Source: a virus. From it: a stretch of DNA of 21,019 nt. Below are positions 14,388 through 21,019 of this stretch, one piece after another. The first letter of the stretch is position 1. Each line of letters starts with the position of its first letter. The stretch covers positions 1 through 21,019 of the IMG/VR virus record IMGVR_UViG_3300038701_000559; one strand, given 5' to 3'. The translations under genes were made by a program, and so were the position numbers. The notes under the pieces were generated by a model. That model ran no database searches, was not told the DNA's origin, and saw only the letters and a list, made by a program, of their open reading frames with translations.

Positions 14388-15425
14388 ATGGGATTTTTTG
14401 ACAAGCTTTTAGGTGGTGGGAAAAAGACACCTTTTACATCGAGCGCAGGTTCTTTAATTGAGAAGCAAGATGAATTTAATCGTTATAATATATACACACC
14501 TACTGGCAGTAGATATTTTGGCACAGATGACGAGGGGCGTTCAACTCTTACAATAGAAGAAACACCTTTTCAACAATCGCAAAGAGCAAAAAGAGAGGCT
14601 CTAGCAAGTACGTTTTTAGACTCTTTAGCTGGTGGCGATGATAGGTTTGCAGCCGAATCAAAGCGCATTGGTGATGTGACCTTTGAACGTGCATTATCTA
14701 GACTTGAGCCTACACTAGAAAAGAATAGACGAGCGTCAGAGGTTGCGTTGGCTAATCAAGGTAGACCAGTAGGAAGTGAGATAAGAAGCGATTTGATTGC
14801 AGAGCGTCAACGTGGCGAGAATGACCTATATTCTGCTTTAGCGATGGATGCAGAGTTAGCAGCGGGGCAGGAACAAAGTAGACTTAGAGGGTTAGCATTG
14901 GCAGAGGCTTCGGCATTTGCACCAGAACTAAGCGGTATAGATAATAGTTTTTTTGGTAGCGGAATTGCTAATATAGATGCAGCAGGGATAACAAATGCAG
15001 CAGAAAGCCTAATGTTAGATAGATACGCACAAGAGGCGGTAAGACAAAATACACAACGTAGTAATTTTATAGACTTAGCGCAGGGTGGTATAAGCGGTGC
15101 AAAAAGCATTAATGAATCTGGTGGGTTAAGTAGCTTTTTTGGAGGAGGTGGCTCTGGTGGTGGAAGTAGCACAGCTTCTAATATAGGAACAGCAATAACC
15201 CTAGCTAGTATGTTTTCTGATAGACGTGTTAAAGAGAATATCAAGCTTCTTGGCAAGAAAAACGGCTTTGATTGGTATGAGTTTAATTACAAAGGCAAGC
15301 AAGGCACTTACAGGGGTGTGATGGCGCAAGATGTAGAGAAGATAAAACCAGAGGCTGTGACAGAAATTAATGGTGTAAAAGCTGTTAATTATGCTATGAT
15401 AGGTCTTGAGATGGAGGCGGTATAA
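14388..15425 (+). CDS. Virion protein with C-terminal S74-type domain
   Basis: 345 residues. The N-terminus MGFFDKLLGGGKK and an alanine/arginine/glutamine-rich helical middle (residues 60-235) resemble phage internal virion/ejection proteins. A glycine/serine linker at about 253-268 leads to the C-terminal block starting at S277: SDRRVKENIKLLGKK, YEFNYKGKQGTYRGVMAQDVEKIKPEAVTEING, KAVNY. This matches the Peptidase_S74 intramolecular-chaperone motif (SDrRlKenI...GlmAQeVe...pe.V...dG...VdY). In fibres and spikes that domain trimerises and cleaves itself off before the serine. Here it sits between the nozzle gene and the ejection proteins. Whether S277 is cleaved is not shown by sequence. Confidence 0.75.
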   Translation: MGFFDKLLGGGKKTPFTSSAGSLIEKQDEFNRYNIYTPTGSRYFGTDDEGRSTLTIEETPFQQSQRAKREALASTFLDSLAGGDDRFAAESKRIGDVTFERALSRLEPTLEKNRRASEVALANQGRPVGSEIRSDLIAERQRGENDLYSALAMDAELAAGQEQSRLRGLALAEASAFAPELSGIDNSFFGSGIANIDAAGITNAAESLMLDRYAQEAVRQNTQRSNFIDLAQGGISGAKSINESGGLSSFFGGGGSGGGSSTASNIGTAITLASMFSDRRVKENIKLLGKKNGFDWYEFNYKGKQGTYRGVMAQDVEKIKPEAVTEINGVKAVNYAMIGLEMEAV

Positions 15426-16336
15426 TGAGAGATGCAATAGAGCAAGCTTATATCAATAATCAACGTAGACAACAGCGAATAGAAAACTTGCGTTCTAGTT
15501 TTGGTTCGAAGCCAACTGGGGGAAGTGTTTTATTCGACCTGCTTACGTTGCCATCAGAAATGAAGCTACAAAATGAGCAACAAAGATTGCAACCGCAATA
15601 TGACGAATTGCAAGCGAACAGACGTAGTGATTTAGCAAGAGCTATTGGCGGTGATATCAACCCAAGTAACTTTACGAATGAGCAATTACAAGCCTTACGC
15701 ATGAAGCAATTAGAGCAATCTATAACGCCAAAGAAACGTGAGATTATGAAAGACGCACAAGGTTATCAAAGATATGTTGACACGGGAGATAGGGTTTTTC
15801 CTGATGCTAAGATAGATGAGGTTTCAAAAGTTCCTTCAAAAGATGGACAGTTTGATTTGTTATTTAAAGACAATAAACCTGTTACAGATGGGTTGGATAA
15901 AGGTTTGCAGTGGGGTGTTGATAAACAAGGAAATAGACTTGCAGTACCTATAGCGACAGTCCCAAATGAAAAAGCTCAAGTCGTGAAAGACCAGACACTT
16001 GATTTAGTTAATAGTATTCTCAATAATGAGGATGGTTTAAATTCAGTGTATGGTGCAGTCGACCAATTTATGCCTAATCTTTTATCGAGCACTAGAAGGG
16101 CGCAAACAGATATAAACCAACTTAAAAACATACTAACAGCTGAAAACTTAGATTTAATGTCAGGTGTTTTGAGTGAGACGGATATTAAGATTATTGCAGG
16201 CATTGCAGGCGGACAACTGGCAGATACAAACACACAAGAGGGAGTAAGACAGGCTTTGCAAAAATTAAAAGTTAGCTTAGAGGGGGAGCGTCCAAACAAA
16301 ACCACATCACTTAAAGATAAATATGGACTTGAATAA
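15425..16336 (+). CDS. Internal virion / DNA ejection protein
   Basis: 303 residues beginning one base into the previous stop (TAATG). The N-terminus is polar and Q/R rich (MRDAIEQAYINNQRRQQRIENLRSS); the C-terminal half contains VNSILNNEDGLNSVYGAVDQFMPNL, then STRRAQTDINQLKNILTAENLDLMSG, then LSETDIKIIAGIAGGQLAD. Similar segments occur in podoviral ejection proteins before the larger membrane-active one. The product likely travels into the host with the DNA. I infer the role from position and this pattern, not from a defined catalytic motif. Confidence 0.65.
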   Translation: MRDAIEQAYINNQRRQQRIENLRSSFGSKPTGGSVLFDLLTLPSEMKLQNEQQRLQPQYDELQANRRSDLARAIGGDINPSNFTNEQLQALRMKQLEQSITPKKREIMKDAQGYQRYVDTGDRVFPDAKIDEVSKVPSKDGQFDLLFKDNKPVTDGLDKGLQWGVDKQGNRLAVPIATVPNEKAQVVKDQTLDLVNSILNNEDGLNSVYGAVDQFMPNLLSSTRRAQTDINQLKNILTAENLDLMSGVLSETDIKIIAGIAGGQLADTNTQEGVRQALQKLKVSLEGERPNKTTSLKDKYGLE

Positions 16337-18243
16337 TGGCTGATATAGCAAAAGTTAAACGCAATGTTGCAAAAATGGTTAGTTTAAACGCCCCTGAATC
16401 CGATATCGATGGGTATATTGCTAGCGAGGGTGTTACTATCGAGCAAGTGCGCTCTTTTAAACCAGAAGCAAGCTTTTTACAGAATGTGGGAAGTGATTTA
16501 GCTCAACGTGGCGCAGAGATTGAAAGCGTGAATAAACTATCTCGCTCTGGGCAACAATCAGAACTTGAGGGCACTCTACAAACTGCGGGGGCGGTGGCTG
16601 GCGGTGTTGGTGATGTTGTGTCGCAAGGCGTATCATCTTTAGCGGAAACAGGTTTTGAAGCGTTGCCTGAAATAGACCAAGACGCACTAAAATTAATTGG
16701 CGAAGATGTGCTAAAGAGTGATGTTGGGCAAATGGGTATTAAAGCATTGCAAGCTGGAGCAGAGGCTTATGGGGCGTTTAAACAAGAAAATCCACGAGCT
16801 GCAAGGAATATCGAAGCTGTGCTTAATATAGCAAGTCTTGGTTTAGTTGGTGGGGGTGGTAAAGTTGCAGGAAAAGCGGTAATAGAAGCAACGCCACAAG
16901 TTGTAAAACAAGGTGTAGAAAGTGCAGTAGATTTAACACAGCAAGGCGCACAAAAAGTCACTACTGGAGCATCTGAACTAAGTGGGCGATTAGTAAGGGG
17001 TAGGGATGCAGATAAAGTACTAGCAAGTAGGTTGCCAGTAAAGGAGGCGGAGGCAGCCCTTTCGCAATTGAAAGGTGGTGAAATCTTAAACCTTGCGGAT
17101 GTAGCTGGTGACGAAATTAAAGGCTTGACAAGAGCAATAGCAAAAGAAAAAGGCGGGGCAAGGAATATTGTAAAAGCAGCTTTAGACGACCGAAACAAAG
17201 CTGCTTTAACAAGGATAACAGAAGCGTTATCAAAAGATATCTCAAGTGTTGATAGTTATTTTGGTAATTTAGATGATATAGCAAAAGCAAGAAAACTTGC
17301 AAGTGCTCCTTTATATGAAGAGGCTCGTGCATCTGGTAAGAATTTAAAAATTACAACAAGGTTAAATACGCTACTTAACGACCAACGCATCACTTCCGCA
17401 ATAAATGAAGCAAAGTCGAGTTTAGGCGTTACATTAGAGGCTAAGCGTAATTCTCTTGAATCATTAGATGGAGCAAAGAAAGTTTTGGATGATAGATGGC
17501 GTGCTGCAACTCGAGCTGGTGAAAATAATAAGGCTGCTGCTATTCAGAGCCTTAAAAATAATTTAGTGCAAGAGCTAGACAGGCAAGTTCCGATATATAA
17601 AAAGGCACGAGCGGTATTTTCCGACTTTGCAACGCTTGAAGATATGCAGACTTTTGGGCGTGGCTTTGATAAACAAACACCAGAGCAATTAAAGATGTTT
17701 ATTAAAAATTTAAACAACACAGAAAAAGAGGCGTATAAAATTGGTGTGCGTGAAAGCATGATGCAACGTGCAATGCGTGCAGCTGATTCACCTAACGCAG
17801 ATATAGCAGCTAGAATATTTGGAAGTGGGCGAGAGGGTGGTTTAAAGCGGGAACAGTTAAAGGCAGTTTTTGGCGAGGGGAGGCAATATGATGCGTTTGC
17901 CAAAAAGATGGCAGAAGAAACCGCAGCAGTTGACACTAAATTTGCGGTTTTAGGTGGAAGTAGAACTGACTTTAACTTAACAGATGATGGTACTTTTCTT
18001 GCAGATGTTGCGGAAAGTGCTGCAACTAATGGGGCTACACGGACAATGGTTGATGCAGCGGTTGGCGCAATAAAAAGACGCTGGTTGGGATTAAATCCAA
18101 AGAGCGCACAAGAGCTTGCAAAAATCCTTACAAATAGAGAGTTAGGTATAAAAGCTTTAGAGCGTTTAATTGCAGAAACGCCAAAGGCGCAAAAAGCAAT
18201 AGTGCGAGATGCGGTAAAAGAGATTAGAGAATTAAAACAATAG
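16336..18243 (+). CDS. Large DNA ejection / transfer protein
   Basis: 635 residues, start overlapping the previous stop by one base. Residues about 80-105 and 160-180 (IEAVLNIASLGLVGGGGKVAG) are glycine/alanine-rich hydrophobic stretches that could insert into the host envelope. The rest is long charged helix with many lysines and alanines. This is the build of P22/T7-type ejection proteins that form a conduit for DNA. It ends the DNA-ejection set; 113 bases of AT-rich spacer follow. The precise position in the ejected complex cannot be told. Confidence 0.65.
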   Translation: MADIAKVKRNVAKMVSLNAPESDIDGYIASEGVTIEQVRSFKPEASFLQNVGSDLAQRGAEIESVNKLSRSGQQSELEGTLQTAGAVAGGVGDVVSQGVSSLAETGFEALPEIDQDALKLIGEDVLKSDVGQMGIKALQAGAEAYGAFKQENPRAARNIEAVLNIASLGLVGGGGKVAGKAVIEATPQVVKQGVESAVDLTQQGAQKVTTGASELSGRLVRGRDADKVLASRLPVKEAEAALSQLKGGEILNLADVAGDEIKGLTRAIAKEKGGARNIVKAALDDRNKAALTRITEALSKDISSVDSYFGNLDDIAKARKLASAPLYEEARASGKNLKITTRLNTLLNDQRITSAINEAKSSLGVTLEAKRNSLESLDGAKKVLDDRWRAATRAGENNKAAAIQSLKNNLVQELDRQVPIYKKARAVFSDFATLEDMQTFGRGFDKQTPEQLKMFIKNLNNTEKEAYKIGVRESMMQRAMRAADSPNADIAARIFGSGREGGLKREQLKAVFGEGRQYDAFAKKMAEETAAVDTKFAVLGGSRTDFNLTDDGTFLADVAESAATNGATRTMVDAAVGAIKRRWLGLNPKSAQELAKILTNRELGIKALERLIAETPKAQKAIVRDAVKEIRELKQ

Positions 18244-18356
18244 ACTATATATTAACGATATAGCAAAATGTAATAACAACAATAACAAGTATTAAAATTT
18301 CCATATACTTTTATATAAACTAGAATGATATAAAAAGCAACAGAGGAGAGTAAATA
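18244..18356. other. AT-rich spacer between ejection and fibre genes
   Basis: A 113-base gap, the longest in the structural region. It holds a weak CTATAT/ATATAG inverted repeat (18245-18263) and a TGATATAAA sequence (18326-18334) that resembles an extended -10 box without a good -35. The strong ribosome site GAGGAGAG precedes the fibre gene at 18357. A terminator plus a fibre promoter would be natural here but neither is convincing. Confidence 0.3.
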
Positions 18357-19376
18357 ATGGCAGCAAGAGATGGAAATGGTAGTTTTATTCGCTCTTACGA
18401 CTGGACTGATGATGCAGCAAACAGCATCCCAATCACAGCCAGCCGTTTCGATGAAGAGATGGACGGAATAGCAGCGGAATTAACAAATTCAGTTGCAGCG
18501 GATGGACAAACAACAATGACAGGTGACTTAAAGCTTGGCGGGTTTAAACTAACAAATGTAGGTGATGCGACTGCCACAACGGACGCACCAAATGTTAGTC
18601 AGATTATAGATAATGATTTTGGTTATCTTGGCACTACGTCTGGTACAAGTTCAGATTACACACTCACGCCAAGTCCAGCGGTGGCAGCACTTGCAGTGGG
18701 GCAGGAGTTTTCTTTTACAGCGGATGCAGATAACACCCTTTCTAGTGGCGATACTAGTCTTGCTATAAGTGGGTTGACTGCAACAGATATTAAGAAGCTA
18801 GATAGCTCTGGGGCTAAAATTTCTCTAGTTGCTGGTGATATAAAGAATGGAATTACATATAAAGTAAGATATGACGGCACGGACTTTATGCTAACTGATA
18901 GCCTACTTCCTTCGGCAAGTGATAGTGTTGCTGGTGTTATCGAGTTAGCAACTGATTCGGAGGCAATAGCATTAATCGCAACTAATAGAGCTGTAACTCC
19001 AGCAAATGTAAATGCTGTTCTTTTGGATAAATTTGGTTACAACGACTATGCTGAAAGTAGTAATATAACAATCACGGCAGGAGCTAATATATCATTCTCG
19101 CATGGATTAGGGGCAAAGCCTAAACTAGTACAGGCTATTTTGGTATGCACAGGAGCGGAGTTTGGTTATTCAGTTGGTGATGAAGTAATACAAAACTTAA
19201 ACGGCGATAACAACGCAACATCAGGGCAAGGTATTGCAATTATTAATGGTTCATCTACTATAACTGGGGTGTTTGGTGCGTCTTCAAATACGTTTTCAGC
19301 ACTAAACCAGTCTGGTGGTGGTGCTGTCAACCTAACAAATAGTAATTGGGTTTTAAAATTGAGAGCTTGGGGATAA
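18357..19376 (+). CDS. Tail fibre protein
   Basis: 339 residues with a strong GAGGAGAG ribosome site. The N-terminus (RSYDWTDDAANSIPITASRFDEEMDGIAAELTNSVAADGQTTMTGDLKLGGFKLTNVGDATATTDA) is the usual virion-attachment/shaft start of short podoviral fibres. The middle is beta-rich and includes DSVAGVIELATDSEAIA, a repeated segment common in phage fibres. The C-terminus, from about residue 240 (SSNITITAGANISFSHGLGAKPKLVQAILVC...) ending in LKLRAWG, looks like a receptor-binding tip. The fibre recognises the host surface. The stop overlaps the next ATG by one base. Confidence 0.75.
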   Translation: MAARDGNGSFIRSYDWTDDAANSIPITASRFDEEMDGIAAELTNSVAADGQTTMTGDLKLGGFKLTNVGDATATTDAPNVSQIIDNDFGYLGTTSGTSSDYTLTPSPAVAALAVGQEFSFTADADNTLSSGDTSLAISGLTATDIKKLDSSGAKISLVAGDIKNGITYKVRYDGTDFMLTDSLLPSASDSVAGVIELATDSEAIALIATNRAVTPANVNAVLLDKFGYNDYAESSNITITAGANISFSHGLGAKPKLVQAILVCTGAEFGYSVGDEVIQNLNGDNNATSGQGIAIINGSSTITGVFGASSNTFSALNQSGGGAVNLTNSNWVLKLRAWG

Positions 19377-20821
19377 TGGCAATAGATATTTTACCTAGTG
19401 AAAAGCCAATATTTAGCGCAAATTCAGTAGTTGCAACCGACTATACTTTTGACGCGTCTACTAAGACTTTAACGATTAATGAGGCGGGTTTAAAGCGTGT
19501 TTTGTATGTGTTTAATTCTACTTACGGAGAGCTTTTATACAACCCATATAATAAAGAGTTAGGCGGAACAATGTCAGGCACTACGCTAACTTTAGATTAT
19601 CCGACTAACACATTTATGAGTGATAGCGACAATCTCCTTATTGTCTATGAGAAACACTCTGGTAATGCACCTGCTATTTCATTAGGTAATAGCACGACAA
19701 CTAATTTAGGAGCGGGAAACTCTTATACATTCACAGGCACTTGGGAGCGCAATTTCGAATCTGATGTAATGGTTAATTTTTATTCAGACCAAAACTGCAC
19801 GTTATTATTACAATTCTCAAATGATGGTGTAACTACCCATAGCCAATTAACAAAAGAAACTACTGCTAATATAAATGAATTCACAACAGCAGTTAAGGGT
19901 GCAAGATATTTTAGGGTGGTTATAAGTTCTGACTCACTAACCACAACAACACTTAACTTACAAGTTCAATATGGTGTGTTTAGACAAGGTAACGCTCCAT
20001 TAAATTTACCATTAGGGTTGGACGCAGACGCAATATTAACGAGAAGCACTTTTACTTGGCTAGATGTGGCGAGAGGTTTAAGTTCTGGTATTGTTTCGGT
20101 TAAGAAGTTTGGGCGTAATAAGGCGGTTGGCACAACTTTTACTCCTATAGCGTTAGGTGGGGTTTATAATACGCCACAAGTAAGCGGAGCAACAACATTA
20201 AGAGTCAAAGCAGGTGGTAATGCGAATGACACAGCAGCAGGTTCTGGAGCTAGGGAAGTTACATTAATTGGATTAGATGAGAATTTTGAAGAAATTACAA
20301 TTCCTGTAGCAACTAATGGAGCAAGTGCATCATCAGCAACAACAGAAACATTTACAAGATTATACAGGGCTTTTGTGTCTAAGTCTGGTACTTATGCCAC
20401 ACCAACAGCAGGTTCTCACGCAGGTGAAATAGTAATAGAAAATGGTGCAGGTGGTACAGATTGGTTGACAATAGATGCGACTGGCTTTCCAAAAGGGCAA
20501 TCTGAAGTAGGGGCTTTTACAATTCCTGCAAACACTACTGGCTATGTTAAGTTGAGAGATTTATCCATTGATAGTGGAAAAACTATAGATATGGTATTTT
20601 TCGCACGAGAGGGCGTGGATGAAACAGCAGCACCTTTCAGTCCCATGAGAGCGCAGTCTGTAATTTCTGGCGTTACTGGTGGAAGTGTAGAAACTTTCGG
20701 TTCGGTTGAAATTCCATTTGGACCGTACAATGGACCAACTGATATGGGTTTTATGGCTAGAGTGTCGTCAGGTACAGCGTCTGTTTCAATAGAATTCGAA
20801 ATATTTATTATTAGCGAGTAG
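19376..20821 (+). CDS. Large tail-appendage protein
   Basis: 481 residues from ATG 19376, which shares a base with the fibre stop; an in-frame TTG ten codons upstream is unlikely. It is beta-rich throughout: residues about 1-100 and 110-205 look like two jelly-roll or immunoglobulin-like domains. The C-terminal part has a motif frequent in marine podovirus and cyanophage structural proteins: a GNANDTAAGSGAREVTLIGLDENFEEI block, then an RLYRAF/GTYATPTAGSHAGEI block. It ends PTDMGFMARVSSGTASVSIEFEIFIISE. It is likely part of the tail tip or fibre complex; an enzyme active site is not visible. Confidence 0.65.
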   Translation: MAIDILPSEKPIFSANSVVATDYTFDASTKTLTINEAGLKRVLYVFNSTYGELLYNPYNKELGGTMSGTTLTLDYPTNTFMSDSDNLLIVYEKHSGNAPAISLGNSTTTNLGAGNSYTFTGTWERNFESDVMVNFYSDQNCTLLLQFSNDGVTTHSQLTKETTANINEFTTAVKGARYFRVVISSDSLTTTTLNLQVQYGVFRQGNAPLNLPLGLDADAILTRSTFTWLDVARGLSSGIVSVKKFGRNKAVGTTFTPIALGGVYNTPQVSGATTLRVKAGGNANDTAAGSGAREVTLIGLDENFEEITIPVATNGASASSATTETFTRLYRAFVSKSGTYATPTAGSHAGEIVIENGAGGTDWLTIDATGFPKGQSEVGAFTIPANTTGYVKLRDLSIDSGKTIDMVFFAREGVDETAAPFSPMRAQSVISGVTGGSVETFGSVEIPFGPYNGPTDMGFMARVSSGTASVSIEFEIFIISE

Positions 20822-20874
20822 CGTATGGCAAAAGATTTAAGATTCAGCTTAAACGAGTACAGAAGGACATAACT

Positions 20875-21019
20875 ATGACAAATCAAGGTGAATTACAAGG
20901 CAATATAAGAAGTATAACAAGCACAGAATATGACTACAATGGTGATTGGTCTGCTTTGTTTGACTTATACGGAATAGCTAATGGAACATTTAACGAGCGT
21001 TTAGCGATTTGGCTACAAC
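20875..21019 (+). CDS. Tail-associated protein, 3' partial
   Basis: ATG 20875 follows AGAAGGA and the frame stays open to the window edge (48 codons). The pattern GNIRSITSTEYDYNGDWSALFD, then GTFNERLAIWLQ, resembles the start of small phage proteins encoded after tail fibres (GtiR.itgt.ydYn.Dw.alf...gi..GtfNeRlLaWin). They are of unknown function, possibly tail or fibre assembly. The gene is cut by the window end. Confidence 0.55.
   Translation, partial: MTNQGELQGNIRSITSTEYDYNGDWSALFDLYGIANGTFNERLAIWLQ

Noticed and set aside
14807-15256. Long minus-strand frames over virion genes
   Set aside because: Shadow frames of alanine/glutamine-rich + strand genes; no ribosome sites and low-complexity P/S/A content.
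18306-18334. Fibre-gene promoter
   Set aside because: TGATATAAA resembles an extended -10, but the -35 region (TACTTT) is poor, and the spacer is so AT-rich that chance matches are expected.
20825-20872. 15-residue reading frame between the appendage gene and the last gene
   Set aside because: No ribosome site; it contains the ribosome site of the following gene and shows no motif.
18357-21019. Diversity-generating retroelement target repeat
   Set aside because: The head genes recall BPP-1, but no template/variable repeat pair or reverse transcriptase is visible in the window.
1-21019. Anti-phage defence system, CRISPR array or insertion sequence
   Set aside because: No nuclease/ATPase defence pair, regular repeat-spacer series, transposase or terminal inverted repeats were found.

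Overview
This window looks like part of an AT-rich genome of a short-tailed (podovirus-like) double-stranded DNA phage, or a closely related prophage. Every gene I can support lies on the + strand, tightly packed with TAATG, ATGA and TGATG junctions. The order small terminase, large terminase, portal, scaffold, major capsid, decoration, adaptor, tail nozzle, ejection proteins, fibres is that of P22/BPP-1-type podoviruses. The -10/-35 boxes and Shine-Dalgarno sites are of the ordinary bacterial sigma70 type. The proteins resemble those of phages of Gram-negative, probably proteobacterial and perhaps aquatic, hosts, but the host cannot be fixed from the sequence. No integrase, phage RNA polymerase, DNA polymerase, recognisable lysis cassette, tRNA, CRISPR array or insertion sequence is visible.

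Region 1 (1-1570) is the end of a replication module: a partial zinc-ribbon protein, a short protein with a domain common in phage replication-initiation proteins, a helicase-loader-like ORF in the +1 frame, and an unknown helical protein. A G6 tract (585-590) sits exactly where a -2/+1 shift would fuse the second and third reading frames, which is the most unusual coding feature here.

Region 2 (1571-4281) holds small accessory genes under two near-identical sigma70 promoters (1581-1609 and 3471-3499). They include a helix-turn-helix protein with a C-terminal membrane anchor, a DUF6378-like protein, a 41-residue zinc-knuckle protein, several unknown proteins, a 58-residue HTH regulator and a 39-residue membrane peptide. 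The last two are separated by about 190 bases of non-coding DNA rich in inverted repeats. The gene at 4282 appears to be leaderless.

Region 3 (4282-18243) is packaging, head, head-tail joining and DNA ejection. The terminase packages DNA through the portal into a shell of scaffold, coat and probable decoration protein. Two hairpins without U-tracts follow the coat and decoration genes and may set relative expression. The adaptor and nozzle build the short tail. One virion protein between the nozzle and the ejection proteins ends in a Peptidase_S74-type domain normally found on fibres and spikes. Region 4 (18357-21019) carries a tail fibre, a second large beta-rich appendage protein and the start of a third tail-associated gene cut by the window edge.
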